Source: Burkholderiales bacterium
GTDB taxonomy: Bacteria; Pseudomonadota; Gammaproteobacteria; Burkholderiales; Burkholderiaceae_E
Length of the DNA: 64,000 nucleotides
Assembly (NCBI GenBank): GCA_026399835.1
Contig: JAPLQE010000058.1
Location: 1 to 64,000, forward strand
Direction: 5' to 3'
Shown here: positions 48,062 through 61,322 of the stretch, one piece after another
Layout of the letters: each line of letters starts with the position of its first letter
How positions within the stretch are numbered: the stretch's first letter is position 1
The notes under the pieces: generated by a model
Seen by the model: the letters and a program-made list of their open reading frames with translations, nothing else
Database searches by the model: none
What the model was told of the DNA's origin: nothing
Position numbers and translations under genes: made by a program

Positions 48062-49507
48062 TCAGGCCGGTGGCGGCAGCGTGCCGAGCACCGCCTCGAT
48101 CGACAGCCCGATGCCCAGCAGGCGACGGTCGCTGCCCAGCGGCCCGTCGATCTCCAGCCCCACCGGCAGCCCGCCCGCGGTCATGCCGGCGGGAATCGAC
48201 AGCCCCGGCAGGCCTGCGTTGCTCGCCGGCCCGGTGTTCCGGATGAAGGTGGTGAAGGTGTCGAGCTCGGGGCCGCCGTCGATGCGCATCGTGCCCGAAC
48301 CGCGCCCGGCGTCGATCGTCACCGCCGCGGCGATCGTCGTCGGGAACAGCATCGCGTCGATGCGGTTCGCGGCGAACCACTGCGCGTAGAGGGCCTGCAT
48401 CGCCGGCCGGTGCACCGTCATCGCCTCGGCATAGTCGCCACCGAAGGCATCGACGAGGATCGCCGAGAACGCGCCCTGCACGTCCGGGCTCGCGACCTGC
48501 GCGGCGACCTCGGCCAGACCGATGCCTTCGATGCCGCTCGCCGCGAGGTAGGCGGGGATGTCCTCGATCGGCTCGTGCAGCGCCACCTGGAACGAGACCT
48601 TCGCATCCAGCTCGAAGAGCCCGGGAATCTCGACCTCGACCAGCTCGACGCCCGCCTGCGCGAGCCGCGCGCACGCGCGGCCCATCACCTCGGCGACCTC
48701 GCGGGCCATGCCCGCCTGGAACGAGGGTGGCATGCCGAGGCGCAGCCCGGCGAGCGGCACCGGCCGCGCGGGCTCGGTGCCGGTCACGACCGCGTCGAGC
48801 AGCGCCACATCGGCGACGGTGCGCCCCATCGGGCCGACGGTGTCCCGCGTGCGGCTGATCGGCACGACCGCGCCGGGATCGTGGTAGCGGCGCTGCGCGC
48901 CGCCGTCGCCGACCGAGGGGCGCAGCCCGACGATGCCGCAGAGCGCCGCCGGCACGCGTGTCGAGCCGCCGGTGTCCGTGCCCAGCCCGCAGGTCGCGAT
49001 GCGCGCGGCCACGGCTGCCGCCGTGCCCCCCGACGAGCCGCCGGGAATGCGCGTGCGGTCGTACGGGTTGCGGACGGGCCCGGCGAACGGCGCGAGGTTG
49101 GTGCTGGTGATGCCGAAGGCGAGCTCGTGCAGGTTGGTCTTGGCGAGCACGATCGCGCCCGCGTCGAGGAGCGCCTGCAGCGTCGGCGCGGTGGTCGTGG
49201 GGCACGCATGGCGCAGCGCCGGCGTGCCCCCCGTGGTCGGACGCCCGCGGGTGTTGATGTTGTCCTTCACCAGGATCGGCAGCCCCGCGAGCGCGGGCAG
49301 CGGCTCGCCGGCCGCGATGCTGCGGTCGATGCGCGCCGCGGCCGCGAGCGCGTCGGCCTCGTCGACATGGATCAGCGCGGCGAGGTCGGCATGCCGGTGT
49401 GCATGCGCGAGCAGCGTGCGGACATGCTCCTGCGCGCCGAGCGCGCCGGAGCGGATCGCGGCGACCACTTCGGTCGCCGTCAGGCTGAGCTGGGTCGCGG
49501 CGTCCAT
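48062..49507 (-). CDS. Amidase (amidase signature family)
   Basis: 481 residues. The Ser-cisSer-Lys triad is visible: Lys in PILVKDNI, cis-Ser in PGGSSGGTAA and nucleophile Ser in TDTGGSTRVPA. It hydrolyses an amide such as indoleacetamide or mandelamide, or another small amide. It is not GatA by context, since gatB and gatC are absent. The minus-strand neighbour upstream is an AhpD-like gene 17 bases away, so they are probably co-transcribed. Confidence 0.9.
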   Translation of the reverse strand: MDAATQLSLTATEVVAAIRSGALGAQEHVRTLLAHAHRHADLAALIHVDEADALAAAARIDRSIAAGEPLPALAGLPILVKDNINTRGRPTTGGTPALRHACPTTTAPTLQALLDAGAIVLAKTNLHELAFGITSTNLAPFAGPVRNPYDRTRIPGGSSGGTAAAVAARIATCGLGTDTGGSTRVPAALCGIVGLRPSVGDGGAQRRYHDPGAVVPISRTRDTVGPMGRTVADVALLDAVVTGTEPARPVPLAGLRLGMPPSFQAGMAREVAEVMGRACARLAQAGVELVEVEIPGLFELDAKVSFQVALHEPIEDIPAYLAASGIEGIGLAEVAAQVASPDVQGAFSAILVDAFGGDYAEAMTVHRPAMQALYAQWFAANRIDAMLFPTTIAAAVTIDAGRGSGTMRIDGGPELDTFTTFIRNTGPASNAGLPGLSIPAGMTAGGLPVGLEIDGPLGSDRRLLGIGLSIEAVLGTLPPPA

Positions 49508-49524
49508 GTCGTCGTCGCCCTGCC

Positions 49525-50109
49525 TCAGGCCTGCTTCTTCTCGCGCGGCACCCGCCCCATCAGGTAGAACTCCGCGTTCGGCATCATGCCGACGGTGTTC
49601 GCGAGCCGGTTCGACATCGCGAAGAACGCCGCGATCGACGCGATGTCCCAGGCGTCCTCGTCACTGAAGCCGTGTGCATGCAGCTCGCGGAAGTCATGGT
49701 CGTCGACCGCGCGCGAATCGAGCGCCACCTTCATCGCGAACGCGATCATCGCGTGCTGGCGCGGCGTGAGGTCCGCCTTGCGCCAGTTGATCGCGAGCTG
49801 GTCGGCGAGCAGCGGCGCCTTCTCGTAGATCCGAAGGATCGCGCCATGGGCCACGACGCAGTACAGGCACTCGTTCGCGCCGCTGGTGGCCACCACGATC
49901 ATCTCGCGCTCGCCCTTGGTGAGGCCGCCCTCCTTGAGCATCAGCGCGTCGTGATAGGCGACGAAGGCGCGAAACTCGGCGGGTCGGCGGGCGAGCTTGA
50001 GGAACACGTTGGGGACGAAGCCGGCCTTCTGCTGGACCGCGACGAGCTGGTCGCGGATGTCGTCGGGCAGCGCCTCGAGGGCGGGCAGCGGGTAGCGGTC
50101 GGCGTTCAC
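49525..50109 (-). CDS. AhpD-like peroxidase-related protein (carboxymuconolactone decarboxylase fold)
   Basis: 194 residues. The redox motif CLYCVVAHG near residues 86-94, with CxxC and a following His, is that of AhpD-type alkylhydroperoxidases. The helical frame (KGEREMIVVATSGANE, LTPRQHAMIAFAMK, DEDAWDIASIAAFFAMSNRLAN) matches the uncharacterised peroxidase-related subgroup. Inferred role is oxidative stress defence. Confidence 0.88.
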   Translation of the reverse strand: MNADRYPLPALEALPDDIRDQLVAVQQKAGFVPNVFLKLARRPAEFRAFVAYHDALMLKEGGLTKGEREMIVVATSGANECLYCVVAHGAILRIYEKAPLLADQLAINWRKADLTPRQHAMIAFAMKVALDSRAVDDHDFRELHAHGFSDEDAWDIASIAAFFAMSNRLANTVGMMPNAEFYLMGRVPREKKQA

Positions 50110-50215
50110 GGCGGTCTCCGTCGGCAGGGGGGATCGCCGGCGAGCCTACACCATCGAACGCGACCGCCCCGCCGCGGCGTCGTGCGCGCGGCGGGGCGGG
50201 GCGAGGCGGGCCGTG

Positions 50216-50899
50216 TCAGCTCGGGCGCCAGGTCGGCGGCGGCGGCGGCGGCGTTCCGGCAGGGGGCGGCGGCACCGGTGCGACCGTGGGCGGCGCGCCG
50301 CCCGGCCCCGTGGCGGGTGCGGCACCGGCCTGACCCACGCCCGGAGGGGGCGCGGGCGGGGCGCCGGCGGGCGGCGCCGGCACACCCGGCGGCAGCGCCG
50401 CAGGACGGGCCCCGGCCGCCGGCTGCGGCCGGTAGCTGCCCTCGACGACCGGCACCTTGTGTCCGCTGGCGTACATGCACTGGATGTAGGCCTGGTCGTA
50501 GCGGCGCTGTGTCCCCGAGGCCGAGCTGTAGGAGGCGCTGCTGCCGATCGCCGAGCCGGACAGCAACCCGACGCCGGCGCCGACGCCCGCGCCCTGAGAG
50601 CCGCCGATCGCCGCGCCCGCGACCGCACCGATGGCGGCGCCTGCGATCGCACCACCGGCCACGGTGTCGTTGGCCGCCTTCTGCGCGGACTGCCCGCCGA
50701 TGCGCTCGGAGGCGAAGCGCCGGCAGGCGTCGTCGTCGGTGCGGAACTGGGCGAACGAGCGGTTGGTGCCGGGCAGCGCCATCGTGCTCGGGCCTTCGGG
50801 AATCACGGCACAGCCGGCGAGCCCGGCGAGCAGCGCGGCCGCGGCGAGCGCGCGGCGACGGACGGGACGGTTCGGATTCACGGCGATGCTCCGGCTCAT
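50216..50899 (-). CDS. Glycine-zipper outer-membrane lipoprotein
   Basis: 227 residues. Lipoprotein signal ending at lipobox LAGLAGC (about residue 34). A glycine-zipper segment follows at about 80-125 (GAIAGAAIGAVAGAAIGG, GAGVGAGVGLLSGSAIG). Then comes YDQAYIQCMYASGHKVP, as in YMGG/DUF4398-type or Slp-like glycine-zipper proteins, and a Pro/Gly/Ala-rich tail ending PPPPPTWRPS. The start is fixed by the signal. It overlaps the upstream Pro-rich gene by 4 bases. Confidence 0.75.
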   Translation of the reverse strand: MSRSIAVNPNRPVRRRALAAAALLAGLAGCAVIPEGPSTMALPGTNRSFAQFRTDDDACRRFASERIGGQSAQKAANDTVAGGAIAGAAIGAVAGAAIGGSQGAGVGAGVGLLSGSAIGSSASYSSASGTQRRYDQAYIQCMYASGHKVPVVEGSYRPQPAAGARPAALPPGVPAPPAGAPPAPPPGVGQAGAAPATGPGGAPPTVAPVPPPPAGTPPPPPPTWRPS

Positions 50900-51480
50900 T
50901 GGGCCGCCCGCGGCGGCACCGGCTGCCAGCCCTGCGGGCAGTCGTTCACTTCGGGATACCAGCCCTGCGGCGAAGCGCACCAGTACCAGTAGCCGGCGGC
51001 GGGCGGCTCTTCATCGCGGGGGCGCTCGACGTAGACCAGCGGCGGCGGCGGCGAGACCACGATCGGCGGGCCGACGATCACCGGGGGCGGATACGACGGA
51101 TAGCCCCAGGTACCGGGGTAGTAGGGATACGGCCTCGGATAGGGCGCGCCGATGACGACGTCCACGCCGACGCCCGGGCGGTGGTAGTACGGCGGCCGGT
51201 AGGCCGGCGGGCGGACCACCGGCGGCGGGATGTAGACGCTGGCGGGCGGGCCGCCCGGCCGCACGATCGCCGGGGGCGGCGCGAAGCTCGGCGGCGGCGC
51301 GACATGGACTGGCGGCGGCGCCGCACCCGGCGCCTGGGGCCTTGCAGTTCCGTAGAAGCGGCTGGCCGGCCGGTCGCTCGCCTGCGGGCCGCTGCTCGAG
51401 TCCACCCGCGCCTGGGCGGCGGCCGCGCCGCACGCCGCGGCCATGCAGACCCCCGTCACCCATGTTCGCCACGCTTGCAT
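50896..51480 (-). CDS. Exported proline-rich protein of unknown function
   Basis: 194 residues. A signal peptide (MQAWRTWVTGVCMAAACG, AAAAQA cleavage) is followed by a Pro/Val/Tyr-rich region (PPAYRPPYYHRPG) and a short Trp/Cys motif at the C-terminus (GYWYWCASPQGWYPEVNDC). The C-terminal motif occurs in small envelope proteins of Burkholderiales, where it is often followed by a glycine-zipper lipoprotein as here. A longer start at 51504 is possible, but the signal fits 51480. Translationally coupled to the lipoprotein gene. Confidence 0.7.
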   Translation of the reverse strand: MQAWRTWVTGVCMAAACGAAAAQARVDSSSGPQASDRPASRFYGTARPQAPGAAPPPVHVAPPPSFAPPPAIVRPGGPPASVYIPPPVVRPPAYRPPYYHRPGVGVDVVIGAPYPRPYPYYPGTWGYPSYPPPVIVGPPIVVSPPPPLVYVERPRDEEPPAAGYWYWCASPQGWYPEVNDCPQGWQPVPPRAAQ

Positions 51481-51637
51481 CGTTCGCTCCGTCGCGGCCC
51501 GCATCGGCGGGGCCGCATGTCTGTGTCCGTCGCAGGCGCCGCGCGCCCCTGTCCGCCCAACGGCGCCACGGCGCCGGTCGCCGACCCGCGAATCAAACCG
51601 TTACAACTGACCGGCCTCGGCTATCATCGCCGCGCCC

Positions 51638-52459
51638 ATGAACATCACCGTCGTCGTCTCGGCCTACAGCAACTGGGTGGCGCTCGACCGGACCCTGCTC
51701 GGCTTCCGGTGCCAGACGCTCGCCCCGGCCGAGCTGTGGGTCGCCGAGGACAGCCACTTCGAAGAGGTCGCGGCGACCGTCGCCAGGCACCGTGCGCTCG
51801 CGCCCTGGCCGATCCGGCACATCACGCAGGAGAACCGGGGCTACCGCAAGCCGATCATGATGAACCGCGCGTTCGGTGACGCGTGCGGAGAATTCATCGT
51901 CTTCACCGATGCGGATTGTGTGCCCAGGGCCGACCTGCTCGAGACCTATGCCAGCCTGGCACGGCCCGGCATCTTCCTCGCCGGCGGCAGCCACCTGTCG
52001 ATCCCCGAAGCGTTCCACCGCGAACGGCTCACCGACACGATGATCACCTCCCAGCAGGTCTTCGACCACGGCTGGCTCGAGGCGCAGGGCATCGCGCTGT
52101 CGCGCTGGCGCCTGACCCGCTCGCGGCCGCTCGCCCGCACGCTCGACCTGCTGACCGCCCGCAATTCGCTGAACGGCGCGAACACCGGCGCCTGGAAGGC
52201 CGACATCCTGAAGGTCGGCGGCTACGACGAGACCATGGGCTACGGCGGCGAGGACCGGAACTTCGGCTACCGGATGAACAACGCCGGCATCCACGGCGTG
52301 CGCGCCCGCCACAGCCTGGTGTGGCTGCACCTCGACCACAAGCGCGGCTACGTCGATCCAGCGCTCAAGCAGGCCAACCTCGACTGGAACCGCGAGGTGA
52401 AGCGCCAGCGGCTGGTGTGGCCGCGGCAGACGGCGCTGCCTCGTCCGGCATCCGCCTGA
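51638..52459 (+). CDS. Family 2 glycosyltransferase
   Basis: 273 residues, GT-A fold. The opening is ITVVVSAYSNWVALDRTL, the DxD metal site is FTDADCVP at about residue 91, and a C-terminal galactosyltransferase-like region contains GANTGAWKADILKVGGYD and YGGEDRNFGYRM. This architecture is common among LPS core glycosyltransferases. It lies between envelope protein genes and an MsbA-like exporter, which fits cell-surface polysaccharide work. Sugar specificity is unknown. Confidence 0.87.
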   Translation: MNITVVVSAYSNWVALDRTLLGFRCQTLAPAELWVAEDSHFEEVAATVARHRALAPWPIRHITQENRGYRKPIMMNRAFGDACGEFIVFTDADCVPRADLLETYASLARPGIFLAGGSHLSIPEAFHRERLTDTMITSQQVFDHGWLEAQGIALSRWRLTRSRPLARTLDLLTARNSLNGANTGAWKADILKVGGYDETMGYGGEDRNFGYRMNNAGIHGVRARHSLVWLHLDHKRGYVDPALKQANLDWNREVKRQRLVWPRQTALPRPASA

Positions 52460-52508
52460 GCCGGCGCACGGGGCGTTCTTCGCGAGCCGGCGCCACCGGC
52501 GGTCGCGA

Positions 52509-54270
52509 TCAGGCCGCGAACGACGCCTCGCCCGCGCTGTAGAGCCGCGCATACAGCCCCGCGCGCGCCAGCAGCTGCGCGTGCGTGCCGCTCTCGACGA
52601 TGCGGCCCTCGGCCATCACCAGGATGCGGTCGGCATTGACGATGGTCGACAGCCGGTGCGCGATGACGAGCGTCGTGCGGTCGCGCATCAGCGTCTCGAG
52701 CGCGGCCTGCACCGCGCGCTCCGACTCGTTGTCGAGCGCCGAGGTGGCTTCGTCCAGGATCAGCACCGGCGCGTCCTTGAGGATCGCGCGTGCGATCGAC
52801 AGGCGCTGGCGCTGGCCGCCGGACAGCCGGATGCCGTTGTCGCCGATCACCGTCTCCAGGCCCTCGGGGAGCGAGGCCACGAAGGCCTCGAGGTGCGCGC
52901 CGCGGATCGCGGCCTCGATGCGCTCGCGGGGCGCATGGCGCCGCTCGCCATAGGCGACGTTGGCCGCGATCGTGTCGTTGAACAGCATCACCTGCTGGCT
53001 GACCCAGGCGATCTGCGAGCGCAGGCTGGCGAGCGTGAGCGTCTCGATCGGGATGCCGTCGAGCAGCACGCGGCCCTCGGTGGCCGGATGGAAGCGCGGG
53101 ATCAGGTTGGCGAGCGAGGTCTTGCCGCCGCCCGAGGGGCCGACCAGCGCCACGGTCTCGCCCGGCGCGACCGCGAGGTCGATGCCCGACAGCGCGATGC
53201 GCTCGGTGTTCGGGTACGAGAAGCCCACGCCCTCGAAGGCGATCTCGCCACGCGCGCGCTCGATCACGCGGGTGCCGGCGTCGGGCTCGACCGGCTCGTC
53301 GACGAACGCGAACACCACCTCGGCGGCGGCGAGCGCGCGCTGCAGGTCGCCGTTGACGTTGGCCAGGTGCTTGAGCGGCGCGAGCAGCATCAGCATCGCG
53401 GTCAGGAAGCCGACGAAGCCGCCGGCCGTGGTCTGCTCGGCCCGCGCCTGCATCAGCACGACGCACACCACGACACCGACCGCGACCGCGGCGGCGAGCT
53501 GCGTCATCGGCACGATGGTGGCGCTCGCGACCGTCATGCGGCGCGCGAAGTTGCGCAGCCGCTCGTTGGCCGCGTCGAAGCGCGACTTCTCCTGGTCCTG
53601 GCCGCCGTAGACCTTGATGACCGGGTTGCAGCGGATCGCCTCCTCCACCACCGCGGTCATCTCGCCGGTGTAGCGCATCTGCTCGGACGAGAGCCGGCGC
53701 ATGCGCTTGGAGAAGGCCGCCACCATCACCGCGACGATCGGGATCAGCACGACGACGACCAGGGTGAGCTGCCAGTTCAGGTACAGCAGCCAGGCGAACA
53801 GGCCGACGATCACCGCGCTGTCGCGCACCAGCACGACCACGACGCCGGTGAGCGTGTTGGTCACGTTGTTGACGTCGTTGACCAGCTTGGCGATGAGCTG
53901 GCCCGAGGACTCGCGCGCGAAGAACCCGGCGGGCATCTCGGCCAGCCGCGAGAACATGTCGCGGCGCAGCTCGGCGAGCACCCGCTGGCCGACCCACGAC
54001 ATCGCGAAGCTCATCGTGAAGGTGGCGGCACCGCGCACGACGAACAGTCCGACGATGGCCAGCGGCAGCGCCCACAGCATCCAGTCCTGGACGTCGCTCA
54101 GCGCGGTGTCGAGCATGTAGGTGAACAGCGCCGGCAGCGCCGGCTCGGTGGCCGCGGTGGCGAGCATGCCGAGCACGCCGAGCGCGAACACCTTCCAGTG
54201 CGGGCGCACGTAGCCCAGCACGCGGCTGATCAGCACCCGGTCGCGCTGCCGGCGCTCGGCGGCGCCGGCC

Positions 54271-54278
<8 letters not shown>
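52509..54278 (-). CDS. msbA: MsbA-like lipid flippase (ABC transporter, half-size)
   Basis: 589 residues. Six membrane helices in the first 330 residues (ABC exporter type I), then an ATPase domain with Walker A LVGPSGGGKTS, Q-loop WVSQQ, signature RLSGGQRQRLS, Walker B VLILDEATS and H-loop AHRLS. The FKRMRRLSSEQM-type (FSKRMRRLSSEQM) coupling segment is typical of lipid A exporters. ATG 54278 overlaps the dnaE end by 8 bases. Likely transports lipid A-core across the inner membrane. Confidence 0.9.
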
Positions 54279-57810
<3,532 letters not shown>

Positions 57811-57887
57811 GGACTCATTCTACCGCCGCGATGGGGGCCGATTCCGGTCCGGAGCACCCGGACGGGGCCCGTATAATCCGCCGCCAC

Positions 57888-58787
57888 ATGTCCGCCCCCA
57901 CCCTCGCCTCGGCCTCCGTCGGCGGCACCGCGCACCGGCGCGCGCTGCTGACCCTGCTCGGCTGCACGGTGCTCTGGAGCCTCGCCGGCGTCGGCACGCG
58001 GCGTCTCGAGCACGCCGAGGGCTTCGAGATCGCGTTCTGGCGCTCGCTGTTCTGCGCGGCCTTCGTGATCGCGGTGATGGCGGTGCGCCACCGCGGGGCC
58101 TGGGTCGCCCATGTGCTGGGTGCCGGACCGATCGGCTGGGCGAGCGGCGCGATGTGGGCGGTGATGTTCACCTGCTTCATGCTCGCGCTCTCGCTCACCA
58201 CGGTCGCGAACGTGCTGGTGGTGATGGCCGCCTCGCCGCTGCTCGCGGCGCTGCTGGGCCTGGCGGTGCTGCGCGAGCCGGTGCTGCCCCGCACCTGGGT
58301 CGCGATCGCGATCGCGGCAGCGGGCATCGTCTGGATGGTGCGCGACGAGCTCTCGGGCCAGGGGCTGGCGGGCATGGCGGTGGCCTTCGCGGTGCCGGTC
58401 GCCTCCGCGGTCAACATCGTGCTGCTCAAGCGTAGCAACGGGCGCGTCGACCTCGTGCCGGCGGTGCTGCTGGGCGCACTGATCAGCATGGCGGTGACGC
58501 TGCCGCTGGCCTGGCCGTTGTCGGCCAGCGCGCCGGACCTCGCGATCCTGGCCGCGCTCGGCGTCTTCCAGCTCGCCGTGCCCTGCATGCTGATGGTCCG
58601 GGTGGCGCAGCACCTCGCGCCGCACGAGATCGCGCTGCTCGGGCTGATGGAGGTGGTGCTCGGGCCGCTGTGGGCCTGGCTGGGCGCGGGCGAGGCCGCG
58701 ACCGCGAGCACGCTGCAGGGTGGCGCGCTGGTGCTGGTGGCGCTGCTGCTCAACGAGCTGGTGGGGATGCGGGAGAAGCGAGGCTAG
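57888..58787 (+). CDS. EamA/DMT-family transporter
   Basis: 299 residues, ten membrane helices in two EamA repeats. The second repeat ends in LGLMEVVLGPLWAWLGAGE, with the conserved Glu. ATG 57888 lies 11 bases after a TATAAT (57871-57876), so the transcript would have a very short leader. It is divergent from dnaE with a 77-base gap. Substrate unknown. It is not closely similar to the EamA gene at 14534. Confidence 0.86.
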   Translation: MSAPTLASASVGGTAHRRALLTLLGCTVLWSLAGVGTRRLEHAEGFEIAFWRSLFCAAFVIAVMAVRHRGAWVAHVLGAGPIGWASGAMWAVMFTCFMLALSLTTVANVLVVMAASPLLAALLGLAVLREPVLPRTWVAIAIAAAGIVWMVRDELSGQGLAGMAVAFAVPVASAVNIVLLKRSNGRVDLVPAVLLGALISMAVTLPLAWPLSASAPDLAILAALGVFQLAVPCMLMVRVAQHLAPHEIALLGLMEVVLGPLWAWLGAGEAATASTLQGGALVLVALLLNELVGMREKRG

Positions 58788-58790
58788 CGG

Positions 58791-58872
58791 GCCCGGCGCA
58801 AGCATGCGCCGGGCGTTCGCGGCGTGACCCGGGCAGTGCCCGGGTCCATCGTGCTCGCCCCGGCAGAGCCGG
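58791..58872. terminator. Three consecutive GC hairpins between convergent genes
   Basis: Hairpin 1 is a perfect 10-bp stem with loop AGCA (58791-58814). Hairpin 2 is a perfect 10-bp symmetry (58826-58846). Hairpin 3 is a 6-bp stem with loop AGA (58858-58872). All share CCGG/CCCGGG cores. No T-run is present on either side. It probably serves as a bidirectional transcript end for the EamA and fpr genes. Confidence 0.6.
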
Positions 58873-58894
58873 GCCGCTCACGAACGAACGCCGC

Positions 58895-59671
58895 TCACTT
58901 TTCCACGAACGCCCGCTCGATCACGTAGTCGCCCGGCACGCCCTGCGAGGGCGAGATCACGAAGCCGCGCGCATCGAGCAGCGCCCGCGTGTCGGCGAGC
59001 ATCCCCGGGCTGCCGCAGATCATCGCGCGGTCGGTGTCCGGCGACAGCGGCGGCAGGCCGATGTCATCGGTCAGCTTGTCGCTGGCGATCAGGTCGGTGA
59101 TGCGCCCGCGGTTGCGGAACGGCTCGCGGGTGACCGTGGGGTAGTAGACCAGCCGCTGCTGCACCAGCTCGCCGAAGAACTCGTTGCCCGGCAGCTCGTC
59201 CTGCAGGTACTCGGAATAGGCCAGCTCGCTGACCTCGCGCACGCCGTGCACCAGGACGACCTTCTCGAAGCGCTCGTAGGTCTCCGGGTCCTTGACGATC
59301 GACATGAAGGGCGCGAGGCCCGTACCGGTGCCGAACAGGAACAGGTTGCGGCCCGGGCGCAGGTCGTCGACCACCAGCGTGCCGGTCGGCTTGCGGCTCA
59401 CCAGCACGGTGTCGCCGGGCTTGAGGTGCTGCAGCCGCGAGGTCAGCGGGCCGTCCTGGACCTTGATGCTCAGGAACTCGAGGTTCTCCTCGTAGTTCGC
59501 GCTGGCCACGCTGTAGGCGCGCATCAGCGGCTTGCCGTCGACCGGCAGACCGAGCATCACGAAATGGCCGTTGCGAAAGCGAAGGGACGGATCACGCGTG
59601 GTCTTGAAGCTGAACAGCGTGTCGTTCCAGTGATGGACGTCGAGGACGGTCTCGGTGTTGAACGCGGACAT
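58895..59671 (-). CDS. fpr: Ferredoxin-NADP+ reductase
   Basis: FAD enzyme moving electrons between NADPH and ferredoxin/flavodoxin. The 258 residues include the FAD motif RAYSVAS with Arg, the NADP-binding GTGTGLAPFMSIV, MICGSPGML and a C-terminus ending YVIERAFVEK, the last features typical of bacterial subclass FPRs. ATG 59671 is chosen because MSAFNTETVLDVHHWND matches the family N-terminus. Confidence 0.94.
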   Translation of the reverse strand: MSAFNTETVLDVHHWNDTLFSFKTTRDPSLRFRNGHFVMLGLPVDGKPLMRAYSVASANYEENLEFLSIKVQDGPLTSRLQHLKPGDTVLVSRKPTGTLVVDDLRPGRNLFLFGTGTGLAPFMSIVKDPETYERFEKVVLVHGVREVSELAYSEYLQDELPGNEFFGELVQQRLVYYPTVTREPFRNRGRITDLIASDKLTDDIGLPPLSPDTDRAMICGSPGMLADTRALLDARGFVISPSQGVPGDYVIERAFVEK

Positions 59672-59825
59672 GGGCGGGAACCGGAGGGCATGAGCCTGAG
59701 CGGCAGCGATGTGCTGCGATGCACAAATCTTACCTCGGCCGCAGGGTCCGGCGAACTGACGAGGATCGATGAGCACACGCCCTGCCGGCATGAGACGCAG
59801 GGGATCGGACGTTCCGGAAACGGGG

Positions 59826-60386
59826 TCAGCGGCGCAGCGCACGGGTCTTCTCGGCGAGGCGCTTGCCGTAGGCGCGCGCCGTGTCGAGATCGCCCTTCGG
59901 CGGCGACTGCTCGGGCGGCACGTTGTCGGCCTGGGCCATCACGCCGATCGATGAGCCGAGTCGGTTCAGCTCATCGGGATGACCCGGCTGGCGCGGCGGC
60001 ATCATGCCGGTGCCGACCCAGACCATGCCGTGCTGCATCGCCAGCGTCACGAAGTACATGAGCGTCGAGTACTTGTCGCCGCTCATGTTCTGCGAGCAGG
60101 TGAAGCCGCCGGCGACCTTGTCCTTCCAGCCCTGGCTGAACCACACCTTGGCCGAGGCGTCGGCGAACTTCTTGAAGTCGCCCGACGCCCCGCCCATGTA
60201 GGTCGGCGCGCCGAAGACGATGGCATCGGCGGCGGCGAGCTCGGCCCACTGGGCGTCGCCCGCCTGCGTGACGTCGAGCAGCGCGGCCTGCACGCCGGGC
60301 ACCGAGGCCGCGCCCTCGCGCACGGCGTCGGCGACCCGCTTCGTGTGGCCGTAGCCGGAGTGGTAGGCAACCACGAGCGTCGTCAT
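59826..60386 (-). CDS. Flavodoxin/WrbA-like NAD(P)H:quinone oxidoreductase
   Basis: 186 residues. The FMN-binding loop is YHSGYGHTKRVADAV (8-22). The second FMN loop reads FGAPTYMGGASGDFKKF and the third FTCSQNMSGDKYSTL. It lacks the C-terminal GGDGSRxPS motif of true WrbA, so it is better called a flavodoxin-family quinone reductase. Just upstream (60397-60555) lies a relic that does carry that WrbA motif, so the two may descend from neighbouring or exchanged genes. Confidence 0.85.
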   Translation of the reverse strand: MTTLVVAYHSGYGHTKRVADAVREGAASVPGVQAALLDVTQAGDAQWAELAAADAIVFGAPTYMGGASGDFKKFADASAKVWFSQGWKDKVAGGFTCSQNMSGDKYSTLMYFVTLAMQHGMVWVGTGMMPPRQPGHPDELNRLGSSIGVMAQADNVPPEQSPPKGDLDTARAYGKRLAEKTRALRR

Positions 60387-60396
60387 CGGGCCGCCC

Positions 60397-60555
60397 TTAC
60401 GCCGGACGCGCGAGCTTGGCCGCGATCTGCGCGACGTGGCGGCCCTGGAAGCGCGCGCCCTCGAACTCGACCGCAGACGGCATGCGGCTGCCGTCGCCCC
60501 CGGTGATGGTCGCCGCGCCGTAGGGCGAGCCGTAGAGGACGAGGACCTTGGACAT
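60397..60555 (-). pseudogene. wrbA relic: first 8-10 codons joined to last about 43
   Basis: 52-codon frame. The first residues MSKVLVLY are those of WrbA (first beta strand). They are followed immediately by [19 protein letters not shown] and [14 protein letters not shown], the conserved WrbA C-terminus. The central about 145 residues, including all FMN loops, are missing with the frame kept. A ribosome site GGAGAAGCAG precedes the ATG, so the peptide could still be made, but it cannot bind FMN. It lies 10 bases from the flavodoxin gene. Confidence 0.85.
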
Positions 60556-60623
60556 CTGCTTCTCCGTTGGGGAAGGGGGCGGAATTCGGAAGGGGGGATC
60601 GGGGGCGAGCGGATCGGGCCGGA

Positions 60624-61322
60624 TCAGGCGAGGTCGAAGACCAGCACCTCGGCGTCGACACCGCGCTCGAGCTCGACCGCGGCCTCGCCGACGAGCTTCG
60701 CCGCGTCGCCCGCGGCGAGCGTCGTGCCGTTGACCGACACGCTGCCGCGGGCGACGTGGACGTAGGCCCTGCGCCCCGGCTCGAGCGACAGCCGTGCCCG
60801 TTCGTCGCCGTCGAGCAGCGCCGCGTAGAGCCGGGCCTGCTGGTGGATCGTGACCGAGCCGTCGGCGCCGTCGGGCGAGGCGATCAGCCGCAGCCGGCCG
60901 CGCTTGTCGGCAGGCTCGAAGCGGCGCTCCTCGTAGCCGGGCGCGATGCCGCGCCGGTCGGGCTCGATCCATATCTGCAGGAAATGCGTCGGGCCGTCCT
61001 GGCGCTGATTGAACTCGCTGTGCATGACGCCGGTGCCGGCGCTCATGCGCTGCACGTCGCCCGGCCGGATCACCGAGCCGTTGCCCAGGCTGTCCTTGTG
61101 CGCGAGCGCACCGTCGAGCACGTAGCTGATGATCTCCATGTCGCGGTGCCCGTGCGTGCCGAAACCGGTGCCGGCGGCCACGCGGTCCTCGTTGACCACG
61201 CGCAGCGCGCCGAAGCCCATGTGCCGCGGGTCGTGGTAGCTCCCGAACGAGAAGCTGTGCCAGGAGTCGAGCCAGCCGTGGTCGGCATGGCCGCGTTCGG
61301 CTGCGGGTCGAAGTGCCATCAT
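60624..61322 (-). CDS. Pirin-family protein (YhhW-like)
   Basis: 232-residue bicupin. The N-terminal cupin holds the metal ligands [16 protein letters not shown], with His-X-His and Glu nearby, and the HSEFN segment. The opening [19 protein letters not shown] is diagnostic for YhhW-type pirins, which show quercetinase activity in E. coli. Start is MMALRP. It is divergent from a LysR gene with 105 bases between them, so probably regulated by it. Confidence 0.92.
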   Translation of the reverse strand: MMALRPAAERGHADHGWLDSWHSFSFGSYHDPRHMGFGALRVVNEDRVAAGTGFGTHGHRDMEIISYVLDGALAHKDSLGNGSVIRPGDVQRMSAGTGVMHSEFNQRQDGPTHFLQIWIEPDRRGIAPGYEERRFEPADKRGRLRLIASPDGADGSVTIHQQARLYAALLDGDERARLSLEPGRRAYVHVARGSVSVNGTTLAAGDAAKLVGEAAVELERGVDAEVLVFDLA

